A stretch of DNA of 64,000 nt from Lantana camara (lineage: Eukaryota > Streptophyta > Magnoliopsida > Lamiales > Verbenaceae): positions 60,679,501 to 60,743,500 of the forward strand of contig CM074863.1 in NCBI GenBank assembly GCA_037501455.1, given 5' to 3'. This document shows positions 24,975 through 34,076 of the stretch, piece by piece. How positions within the stretch are numbered: the stretch's first letter is position 1; the number at the start of each line of letters is the position of its first letter. The notes under the pieces are model-generated. The model was not told where the DNA came from and did no database searches. It worked only from the letters and a program-made list of their open reading frames with translations. The translations under genes and the position numbers were made by a program.

Positions 24975-25973
24975 GCGATGTGTAGAGGTGTTACCTTTCT
25001 CAAACGAACCCTTTGTTGTAGGTGGATCCTCCTTTGGTTTTGAAGGCTTTTCGGCTGTTTTTGGAGAAGAATTCCACTTTGGTTTAGAGGTATTTGAATC
25101 ATCACGCCTAACCACAGTCCTTCCTTTCTTAAATTGTCTCTCCACCTTGATAGCCATATGGACCACTTCCTCAAGTTCAACATAGTGATGAAGTTCCACT
25201 ACATTGGCGATCTCTCGGTTGAGACCACATATGAACCGAGCCATGGTTGCCTCACGATCCTCCTCAATATTTGCTCGAATCATTGCTATCTCCATTTCTT
25301 TGTAGTATTCCTCTACCGTTTTGAACCCTTGCCTCAAACTTTGCAACTTAAGGTGTAGGTCCCGATAGTAGTGAGGAGGTACGAACCTCTTCCTCATAAC
25401 CACCTTCATCTCATCCCAAGTTTCAATAGGGTACTCACCACTTCTGCGTCTACTTATCACCACTTGATCCCACCATACAATAGCATAGTCCGTAAAGGAT
25501 ACGGCTGCAAGTTTTACCTTTTTCCCTTCCGAATAGTTGTGGCAGTCATAAATTAACTCCACCTTTCGTTCCCATTCAATGTAAGCTTCCGGGTCATTTT
25601 GTCCTTTGAAGGAAGGAATAGAAAGCTTGATAGATCCGAGGTTATTGTCAATTACCCCTCTTCCTCTTCGTTGTTGTTGGTATCTTGGACGTCTATGATC
25701 TCTCCTTGAAGAGGCATTTGATGCAGCCTCATCTAAGTCATCTTCCTCATCATCAAATCCATCACGAGGATTGATACCCAAATCGGCTGGTCGTCGGTTT
25801 GGTCTCCTAGCCGGGAGAGCATTTTGTTGTAATTCAGTCACCCGTTCATCATTTTGATCCAATCGATCCCGGATCTCACCAAATTGTATGTTCAACCTAT
25901 CAAATTGTTGTTGCATTGCACGGAGGACAAAGTTAACGTCCATTGGAGGCTGTTCATTTCGTTCTTCCGTCAT
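21153..25973 (-). CDS. CRM Gag-Pol polyprotein, intact (1606 aa)
   Basis: This polyprotein would make virus-like particles, copy the element RNA into cDNA and integrate it. Domains in order are gag at about 110-275, a zinc knuckle CX2CX4HX4C (C339, C342, H347, C352), protease with D434-S-G, a Lys/Glu-rich linker (about 560-605), RT (MPFGLTNAP 808-816, Y838-F-D-D841), RNase H (D987, E1024, D1049, D1092), integrase HHCC (H1168, H1175, C1205, C1208) and DD35E (D1237, D1298, E1334). The [12 protein letters not shown] block follows at about 1386. The tail past residue about 1525 is encoded inside the 3' LTR and contains [19 protein letters not shown] proteins usually end in such a CR-type tail, thought to aid centromere targeting; equating this tail with it is inference. 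The start [10 protein letters not shown] follows a TTTTTCTTGCAG acceptor-like motif. No frame break is visible. Confidence 0.95.
21403..21420 (-). other. Polypurine tract of CRM-beta(-)
   Basis: On the minus strand this reads TTTTCAAGAAGGGGGGAA directly before the LTR start TGATGTGAATC. It lies inside the coding frame ([10 protein letters not shown]). Confidence 0.88.
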
Positions 25974-26480
25974 GTTTTAAACCTGCAAGAAAAATCGTTA
26001 GTAAAAATTACCTCACAACACTCCCTCACGTGTTTGCCCTCGTTTAGAGTCACTCACGCTCGTGTATCACTAAAAAATATGGCTTTTTCCCTCTTTTGTG
26101 CTCACAACTCAAGCCTTTTTACCACTCTTTCCTCTCAATTCTTGAAGAAAGACACAAGAAATTTCAGATCCCTCAACCAAATAATCTTTAAGATGAATGA
26201 ATCAATAAGGGTGCTAAAATTGTCACAAACGAACTGTTACAACTAAAAAGATACAAGCAAACAAATCCACATGACTTATGATTTAAGATTACAAAGAAAA
26301 TGACTGAAACAATGCTGCTCTCTTTTTTTTTTTCGTTTTTTTTTTTTTTTTTTTTTTTTTTTTCGTTTTTTTTTTTTTTTTTTGCCTTCTTCGATTTTTT
26401 TTGCAGCAATATAACAATAATGAAAAGAAATTATACAAAAGATAAAAGATACGGATACATAACCTTGGATGGAAACCTAA
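25974..26480 (-). other. 5' leader of CRM-beta(-)
   Basis: This is about 0.5 kb of leader between the PBS and gag. It contains a long A tract on the sense strand (poly-T on the plus strand, about 26321-26402, broken by CG dinucleotides). TTTTTCTTGCAG|GT lies just upstream of the gag ATG (about 25983-25994) and resembles a 3' splice site. No upstream ORF of note was seen. Confidence 0.8.
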
Positions 26481-26493
26481 GCTCTAGATACCA
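26481..26493 (-). other. Primer binding site of CRM-beta(-)
   Basis: On the minus strand this reads TGGTATCTAGAGC, initiator tRNA-Met type with an extra T, 2 nt from the 5' LTR. Confidence 0.85.
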
Positions 26494-26598
26494 AATGATA
26501 CGAACTCCACGTACTTGCCGTGAAACCCTATATCAATACTTGGAGTTCTTGAATCTGATCGTCCAATTCAAGGTTGAAAATAAGAGGAGTGTGACCCG

Positions 26599-26742
26599 TT
26601 TGCTATATTGAGCAAAGAACCAACACTATCAGATTGTAAGTAACGCACCCCGTCGACTATAAGGAGTCGAGAAATAACGTTATCCGGGAAAGGGGTTTGA
26701 AACCCTAATGTCGTTCAGCAAAGAACTTGAGAGAAAAATCTC
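26599..26742 (-). other. Four stem-loops in the R/U5 leader of CRM-beta
   Basis: In sense order these are TGAGA-TTTTTC-TCTCA (26729-26742 region), GGGTTT-C-AAACCC (26693-26705), CGACT-CCTTAT-AGTCG (26654-26669) and TTTGCT-CAATAT-AGCAAA (26599-26616). They lie downstream of the TATA-like box and so should be in the genomic RNA. CRM-alpha and CRM-gamma have stems at the same places with paired base changes. Confidence 0.7.
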
Positions 26743-26802
26743 ACTTGAATGAAAATTCAATAATTTTACTTCTTGATTGAAAGAAAAACAAGTTACAATG
26801 CT

Positions 26803-26812
26803 GAATATAAAG
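26803..26812 (-). promoter_or_regulatory. TATA-like element of CRM-beta(-) 5' LTR
   Basis: The sense strand reads CTTTATATTC just after a GCATGCAT motif. CRM-alpha has CTATATAAG at 37221-37229 in the matching place, also next to GCATGCA. This is the only good TATA candidate in the LTR. The start site itself is not visible. Confidence 0.6.
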
Positions 26813-27401
26813 ATGCATGCATGGAAACCTAAGAGACACTAGAATACTAAAGGACACAAGCTATTCCCGCCACTTGCCATGAAGGCTTACAAAAGTGGGC
26901 TTAAATAAACTAATATGCAGCTAAATAATGATAAAATAAAGGCCCAAATAATACTATAATAGGCTTAGGGCCGAATTACATCATTTCCACACTTTGGACT
27001 TTAGGAATTGGACATAAAAACATTGAAGTATTCTGAATTTGGTTCAGCAGCCCATCTTGAAGGTTGGAGTCCAGTTTGAGCAAATTGGTTTAAGAGATTT
27101 CCAACTTCCTCTTGGATAATTTTGGCCCGAGCTCTTGTAATTGGACCACCATAACTTTGTTCCATTTGTATGCTATCTTCTTGAGTTGTGGATCGGTCCA
27201 GCTCTTCATTTGGGACAAGATATGGCCGCGGTTCATCATGATTCACATCAGTGGTAAAAGGCTTGAGTTGTGAGCATAAAAGAGGGAAAAAGCCATATTT
27301 TTGAGTGATACACGAGCGTGAGTGACTCTAAACGAGGGCAAACACGTGAGGGAGTGTTGTGAGGTAATTTTTACTAACGATTTTTCTTGCAGGTTTAAAA
27401 C

Positions 27402-28219
27402 ATGACGGAAGAACGAAATGAACAGCCTCCAATGGACGTTAACTTTGTCCTCCGTGCAATGCAACAACAATTTGATAGGTTGAACGTACAATTTGGTGAG
27501 ATCCGAGATTGATTGGATCAAAATGATGAACGGGTGACTGAATTACAACAAAATGCTCTCCCGGCTAGGAGACCAAACCGACGACCAGCCGATTTGGGTA
27601 TCAATCCTCGTGATGGATTTGATGATGAGGAAGATGACTTGGATGAGGCTGCATCAAATGCCTCTTCAAGGAGAGATCATAGACGTCCAAGATACCAACA
27701 ACAACGAAGAGGAAGAGGGGTAATTGACAATAACCTCGGATCTATCAAGCTTTCTATTCCTTCCTTCAAAGGACAAAATGACCCGGAAGCTTACATTGAA
27801 TGGGAACGAAAGGTGGAGTTAATTTATGACTGCCACAACTATTCGGAAGGGAAAAAGGTAAAACTTGCAGCCGTATCCTTTAGGACTATGCTATTGTATG
27901 GTGGGATCAAGTGGTGATAAGTAGACGAAGAAGTGGTGACTTCCCTATTGAAACGTGGGATGAGATGAAGGTGGTTATGAGGAAGAGGTTCGTACCTCCT
28001 CACTACTATCGGGACCTACACCTTAAGTTGCAAAGTTTGAGGCAAGGGTTCAAAACGGTAGAGGAATACTACAAAGAAATGGAGATGGCAATGATTCGAG
28101 CAAATATTGAGGAGGATCGTGAGGCAACCATGGCTCGGTTCATATGTGGTCTCAACCGAGAGATCGCCAATGTAGTGGAACTTCATCACTATGTTGAACT
28201 TGAGGAAGTGGTCCATATG
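27402..28219 (+). pseudogene. CRM-beta(+) gag, N-terminal part
   Basis: This starts at ATG 27402 with the same [12 protein letters not shown] opening as the intact copy. An Arg codon has become TGA at 27510-27512, and one base is missing near 27883 (CTTTAGGAC for CTTTACGGAC), shifting the frame. The gag block ([18 protein letters not shown]) is otherwise well kept. CRM-gamma interrupts it after VVHM at 28219, and the protein continues from 29876 with [11 protein letters not shown]. Confidence 0.9.
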
Positions 28220-28308
28220 TGATACGAACTCCACGTACTTGCCGTGAAACCCTATACCAATACTTGGAGTTCTTGATTTTCGATCGTCCAATTCAAGGTT
28301 AAAATTGA

Positions 28309-28425
28309 GGAGTGTGACCCGTTTGCTATAATGAGCAAGGAACCAACACTATCAGATTTGAATTATAGGAGTGTGACCCGTTTGCTATAATGAGCAAGGA
28401 ACCAACACTATCAGATTTGATAAGT
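28309..28425 (-). repeat. 59-bp tandem duplication in CRM-gamma LTR
   Basis: A unit beginning GGAGTGTGACCCG and containing the TTGCT-ATAATG-AGCAA stem-loop occurs twice with a period of 59 bp (from 28309 and from 28368). The second LTR at 29057 carries the same duplication, whereas the solo LTR at 44532 has one copy. Confidence 0.85.
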
Positions 28426-28845
28426 AATGCACCCCGTCGACTATAATGAGTCGGGAAATGACATTATCCGGTGGAGGTTTGAAACTCCGGTGTCGTTCAA
28501 CTAAGAACTTGTGAGTATAACTCACTTGAATCACAATTCATTCATTTTTTGACTGAATATTTCGAACTACAAGGCTGGAATATAAAGATGCATGCATGGG
28601 AATTCTAAGAGACAGTTCAGAATTCAAAGAGACAAGCTAATCCCGTCACTTTTCTTGTAGGCTGAATAAAATGGGCTTAACCTAATCGAAATGCATGCAA
28701 AATAAATAAAAAGATTGCCCAAAGTATAATATAATAATTCAGGGCCAAATTACAATAAACTTAACACAATTTGGGCTTAAAATTCTATCACTAAGACATT
28801 AAAACAAGGTGGATTGGGTCCAGCTGAATACTTGTCTTCTTGGAG

Positions 28846-29049
28846 CTAATCTTGAGTTATTTGGATCAAAAGAGATTGAACTTCTTCTTGCATTCTTTTG
28901 GATCGTGACCTTGTGATAGGTCCAACATAACTTGGTTCATCTGGAGTTGTGATCATATCATCATTTGGATCAAAGTGTGGCCTTGTTGGACCAAAGTGTG
29001 GCCTTGTCTTAATATTCACATCATCCTGATTCCTATCATCATGATTCAC
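28846..29049 (-). pseudogene. CRM-gamma pol tail encoded in the LTR
   Basis: This 67-codon open stretch shows the DVN..., PSYVGPITRSRSKRMQEEVQ and LLIQ features that align with the tails of CRM-alpha and CRM-beta. With the pol body missing it is only a relic. The same stretch recurs at 29683-29880 in the second LTR. Confidence 0.75.
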
Positions 29050-29875
29050 ATCATCCTGATACGAACTCCACGTACTTGCCGTGAAACCCTATACCAATAC
29101 TTGGAGTTCTTGATTTTCGATCGTCCAATTCAAGGTTAAAATTGAGGAGTGTGACCCGTTTGCTATAATGAGCAAGGAACCAACACTATCAGATTTGAAT
29201 TATAGGAGTGTGACCCGTTTGCTATAATGAGCAAGGAACCAACACTATCAGATTTGATAAGTAATGCACCCCGTCGACTATAATGAGTCGGGAAATGACA
29301 TTATCCGGTGGAGGTTTGAAACTCCGGTGTCGTTCAACTAAGAACTTGTGAGTATAACTCACTTGAATCACAATTCATTCATTTTTTGACTGAATATTTC
29401 GAACTACAAGGCTGGAATATAAAGATGCATGCATGGGAATTCTAAGAGACAATTCAGAATTCAAAGAGACAAGCTAATCCCGTCACTTTTCTTGTAGGCT
29501 GAATAAAATGGGCTTAACCTAATCGAAATGCATGCAAAATAAATAAAAAGATTGCCCAAAGTATAATATAATAATTCAGGGCCAAATTACAATAAACTTA
29601 ACACAATTTGGGCTTAAAATTCTATCACTAAGACATTAAAACAAGGTGGATTGGGTCCAGCTGAATACTTGTCTTCTTGGAGCTAATCTTGAGTTATTTG
29701 GATCAAAAGAGATTGAACTTCTTCTTGCATTCTTTTGGATCGTGACCTTGTGATAGGTCCAACATAACTTGGTTCATCTGGAGTTGTGATCATATCATCA
29801 TTTGGATCAAAGTGTGGCCTTGTTGGACCAAAGTGTGGCCTTGTCTTAATATTCACATCATCCTGATTCCTATCA

Positions 29876-32800
29876 ATATGGCTATCAAGGTGGAGAGACA
29901 ATTTAAGAAAGGACAGACTGTGGTTAAGCGTGATGATTCAAATACCTCTAAACCAAAGTGGAATTCTTCTCCAAAAACAGCCGAAAAGCCTTCAAAACCA
30001 AAGGAGGATCCACCTACAACAAAGGGTACGTTTGAGAAAGGTAACACCTCTTCACATTGCAATCGTGATATTAAAAGCTTTAAATGTCAAGGAGCAGGCC
30101 ATATAATGTCTCAATGTCCAAACAAAAGAGCCATGATCTTGTTAGACAATGGAGAACTTGAAACCGAAAGTGAGGGTGATAATGGAGGCCTTGAAACATC
30201 AGATGAGGCAAGTGATGTTGAGCATGCTGTTGTGGGGCAAAGTTTGGTGGTTCTAAGAGCTTTGCACATCCAAGCTCTTGAGGACAAAGATGAACAACAA
30301 AGGGAAAACATCTTTTACACACGGTGTCATGTTAAGGAGCGAGTGTGTGGGCTGATCATTGACAGCGGGAGTTGCGTGAACGTGGCTAGTAAATTGATGG
30401 TGGAAAGGCTCGGCCTTAAAACCTTGAAGCACCCGAGACCTTATAAGCTCCAATGGCTGAATGAACATGGTGAAATGAAGGTAACAAAACAAGTTCTTAT
30501 CTCCTTTTCAATTGGCAAATACATGGATGAGGTTCTTTGTGATGTCGTACCAATGCAAGCTGGCCATTTATTGCTTGGAAGACCATGGCAATTTGATAGA
30601 CGAACAGTTCATGATGGCTACAAGAATCGATATAGTTTTACCAAGGATGGGCGAAACATCACCTTGGCACCTTTACCACCAAGCCAAGTGTATGAAGAAC
30701 AGTGCCAAATTAAGAAATCCATTTCAGCTTCTTCAAAACAAAGTGATTGTAATAGTGAGAAAGAATGTGAAAAAGAAAAAGAAAAAGAGCATGAAAAAGA
30801 AAAGGAGAAGGAAAAAGAAAAATAGTGTAACAAAAAAGAAGAGGGAGAAAAGAAACTAGTTGAAAAGAAAGAAAGAAAAAAATTAAGTTTCTTTATAAAA
30901 GAAAAAGAGATTGAGGGGGTGATAAAAAAAGAAAAGCTTGTGATGATGATGATGTATAAAAACATGTTTCTTTCATCTAATGAAACCCCTCCCTTGCCTA
31001 GTGTTGTTTCTTCTCTCTTGCAGGAGTTTGAGGATGTATTCCCGGAGGAAATACCACCCGGTTTACCTCCTATACGAGGAATAGAACACTAAATCGACCT
31101 CATCCCCGGGGCTGCCATCCCAAATCGACCAGCTTACCGAAGCACCCCTCAAGAGACAAAAGAGCTTCAAAAACAAGTTGAAGAGTTGCTTGCAAAGGGA
31201 TATGTGCGTGAGAGCATGAGTCCATGTGCTGTTCCGGTTCTTTTGGTGCCTAAAAAGGATGGTACTTGGCGAATGTGCGTGGATTGTAGGGCTGTCAACA
31301 AGATCACGGTAAAGTATCGTTATCCCATACCTCGCCTTGATGATATGATTGATGAATTGCATGGTTCTACAATCTTCACTAAAATTGATTTGAAAAGTGG
31401 CTATCACCAAATAAGAATGCAAGAAGGTGATGAATGGAAAACAACTTTTAAAACTAAGCATGGATTGTATGAGTGGTTAGTAATGCCTTTTGGCTTAACT
31501 AACGCACCTAGTACCTTCATGAGATTGATGAATCACGTATTGCGTGCTTATATTGGTAAATTCGTAGTGGTTTACTTTGATGATATACTGATCTTTAGCC
31601 ATAATTTGCATGAACATATTGAGCATTTGAGGTTAGTGCTTGAGGTACTAAGGCATGAAAAGTTATATGCTAATCTTAAGAAGTGTAGCTTTTGCATGGA
31701 TAGAGTCGTGTTCCTTGGATTTGTTGTGAGTGCAAGTGGTATAGAGGTAGATGAAGAAAAGGTTAAGGCAATCAAAGAGTGGCCTACACCCAAGTCCATC
31801 ACGGAAGTAAGGAGTTTTCATGGTTTGGCCGGGTTCTATAGGAGATTCGTGCCCAATTTCAGCACCATAGCTGCCCCCTTAACGGAAATCATCAAGAAAA
31901 GCGTGGGATTTAAGTGGGGAGAAGCTCAAGAAATGGCATTCCAAACATTGAAAACAAAGCTAAGTTCAGCTCCTCTTTTACTTTTACCGGATTTTTCTAA
32001 AGCCTTTGAAATCGAATGTGATGCTTCGGGTGTTGGTATAGGTGATGTGCTCATGCAAGAGAAGAAACCAATTGCATACTTTAGTGAGAAACTCAATGGG
32101 GCTGCATTGAACTACTCTACTTATGACAAGGAGCTCTATGCCTTAATTAGGGCCTTAGAGACGTGGCAACATTACTTGTGGTCGAAAGAGTTGATCATTC
32201 ATACGGATCATGAGTCATTAAAACATTTGAAGGGGCAAGGAAGTTTGAACCGAAGGCATGCTCGCGGGGTTGAATTTATAGAGATGTTTCCTTATGTGAT
32301 TCGGTACAAGCAAGGTAAGGATAATGTTGTTGCTGATGCCTTATCACGAAGGTACATTCTTCTCTCTACCTTAAGTGCTAAATTCATGGGATTTGATCAT
32401 ATTAAGGAACTATACTTGAGTGATTCTGATTTTACTGAAATATTTGCATCTTGTGAACAAAAGCCTTGTGATAAATTTTATGTTCAAGATGGTTATTTGT
32501 TTAGAGAAAACAAGTTATGCATTCCAAATTGTTCTTTGCGTCAGTTGCTAATCCGTGAGTCTCATGGGGGAGGATTAATGGGACATTTTGGTGTTTTAAA
32601 AACTTTGGGCATACTTAAGGAACATTTCTTTTGGCCTCATATGAAACGGGATGTTGAACGGACTTGTCATAGATGCGTAACTTGTAGAAAGGCTAAATCA
32701 CGAGTTAAACCTCACGGCCTTTACACACCCCTACTTGTTCCAACTCATCCGTGGACTGATATTTCTATGGATTTTGTGCTAGGAATGCCAAGAACACAAA

Positions 32801-33779
32801 ATGGAAAGGATTCAATTTTTGTTGCTGTTGATCGATTTTCTAAAATGGCACATTTCATTCCTTGTAATAAAACTGATGATGCAACACATGTGGCTGGATT
32901 GTTCTTTCGGGAAGTAGTAAGACTTCATGGAATCCCAAAATCAATTGTAAGTGATCGAGATGTGAAGTTTTTAAGTCACTTTTGGCGAGTATTGTGGGGA
33001 AAATTGGGAACAAAACTGTTATTTTCCACCACTTGTCATCCTCAAACGGAAGTCGTGAATCGAACCTTGGGAACTCTTTTAAGAGCTGTGTTTAAAACAT
33101 ATTCAAAGAATTGGGTTGAGTGTATTCCATTTGTTGAATTTGCATATAATCGTTCAATACTTAATCCCTTAACTCCTTTAGATTTGCTTCCTTTACCTAT
33201 GAATGAACTTGTAAGCTTAGATGGCAAGGAGAAAGCTGAACTTGTGAAGAAAATGCATGAGGATAGCGGCTTCACATTCTCAAAAGAAACAACCAAGGTA
33301 TGATTCAAGCCAACAAGGGACGAAAGAAAGTTGTTTTCAAGGAAGGAGACTTGGTTTGGGTTCACTTTAGGAAAGAGAGATTCAATCATCAGCGAAAGTC
33401 CAAACTTGACCCATGGGGGGACGGACCATTCAAAGTGTTGAAAAGGATCAATGATAATGCTTACAAAATTGATCTCCCGGATACATATAGTGCAAGTTCC
33501 ACCTTTAATGTTGCTGATTTATCTCCCTTTCATGCAGATTTAGATTCGGGGACGAATCCTTTTCAAGAAGAGGGGAATGATGTGAATCATGATGAACCGC
33601 GGGCATATCTTGTCCTAAATGAAGAGCTGGACCGATCCACAGCTCAAGAAGATAGCATACAAAAGGAACAAAGTTATGGTGGTCCAATTACAAGAGCTCG
33701 GGCCAAAATTATCCAAGAGGAAGTTGGAAATCTCTTAAACCAATTTGCTCAAACTGGACTCCAACCTTCAGCATTGTAA
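29876..33779 (+). pseudogene. CRM-beta(+) gag end and pol
   Basis: This continues the frame from 28219. It has the gag tail with a zinc knuckle whose first Cys is Ser ([14 protein letters not shown]; the intact copy has CFKC), protease IIDSGSCVN, the KEKE linker, RT with YFDD, RNase H and integrase. A stop replaces Glu at 30823-30825 and another replaces Gln at 31090-31092. In the integrase, 12 bp are lost at the DGQ of HPQTDGQTE and 42 bp at NRSI-NPLTP. One base is lost near 33266 (frame ends at 33303), after which another frame runs from 33300 to 33779. The end reads into the shortened 3' LTR. The copy is non-functional but near-identical elsewhere to 21153-25973. Confidence 0.9.
33561..33577 (+). 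other. Polypurine tract of CRM-beta(+)
   Basis: TTCAAGAAGAGGGGAA lies directly before the LTR start TGATGTGAATC at 33578. Confidence 0.82.
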
Positions 33780-34076
33780 CTTGTTTTTCTTTCAATCAAG
33801 AAGTAGAATTATTGAATTTTCATTCAAGTGAGATTTTTCTCTCAAGTTCTTTGCTGAACGACATTAGGGTTTCAAACCCCTTTCCCGGATAACGTTATTT
33901 TTCGACTCCTTATAGTCGACGGGGTGCGTTACTTACAATCTGATAGTGTTGGTTCTTTGCTCAATATAGCAAACGGGTCACACTCCTCTTATTTTCAACC
34001 TTGAATTGGACGATCAGATTCAAGAACTCCAAGTATTGATATAGGGTTTCACGGCAAGTACGTAGAGTTCATATCA
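33578..34076 (+). repeat. 3' LTR of CRM-beta(+), internally deleted
   Basis: This is 499 bp instead of 755. Compared with the 5' LTR, 256 bp are missing between CCAACCTTCA and GCATTGTAAC. Both breakpoints in the 5' LTR carry TTCA (19726-19729 and 19982-19985), so the loss fits a microhomology-type deletion. Confidence 0.9.

Larger units (their letters stand above)
20648..27250 (-). mobile_element. CRM-beta(-): full-length, apparently intact CRM retrotransposon
   Basis: This 6603-bp element lies on the minus strand with 755-bp LTRs (20648-21402 and 26496-27250) that look identical when read side by side, a perfect TSD GTGGT, PBS 26481-26493, PPT 21403-21420 and one uninterrupted Gag-Pol frame of 1606 codons. 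It is the innermost level of a six-level nest. These features together suggest a very recent insertion and a potentially autonomous copy. Transcription would start in the right-hand LTR (TATA-like 26803-26812) and run leftwards. Confidence 0.96.
26496..27250 (-). repeat. 5' LTR of CRM-beta(-)
   Basis: This is 755 bp with TGATACG...CACATCA ends. It is the promoter-bearing LTR and appears identical to 20648-21402. It holds a second copy of the pol tail coding region, and R/U5 contains the stem-loop series at 26599-26742. Confidence 0.95.
28220..29875 (-). mobile_element. CRM-gamma: two LTRs in tandem with an 18-bp spacer
   Basis: Two 819-bp LTRs (28220-29038 and 29057-29875) in the same orientation are separated by only 29039-29056. 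The whole is flanked by a perfect TSD ATATG (28215-28219 and 29876-29880). The LTRs appear to differ at only one site (GACAGTTCAG versus GACAATTCAG near 28614/29451). The spacer has no PBS. It resembles sequence next to a CRM PPT/LTR junction, so nearly all the internal region is missing. The LTRs encode the pol tail on the minus strand (for example 28846-29049, YVGPITRSRSKRMQEEV). Confidence 0.9.
19537..34076 (+). mobile_element. CRM-beta(+): plus-strand CRM element carrying two nested insertions
   Basis: This element has 5' LTR 19537-20291, PBS 20294-20306, leader 20307-20647 continuing at 27251, gag-pol 27402-33779, PPT about 33561-33577 and 3' LTR 33578-34076. A perfect GGTAC duplication (19532-19536 and 34077-34081) shows insertion into the RT region of CRM-alpha. 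Its net length is about 6.3 kb. CRM-beta(-) is inserted in its leader and CRM-gamma in its gag. Its frames contain at least three stops and two frameshifts and the 3' LTR has an internal deletion, so it is dead although still very similar to CRM-beta(-). Confidence 0.92.

Noticed and set aside
26321..26402. Poly-T as a retroposon (LINE/SINE) poly-A tail
   Set aside because: The tract lies in the CRM leader at a matching place in three copies and has no TSD of its own.
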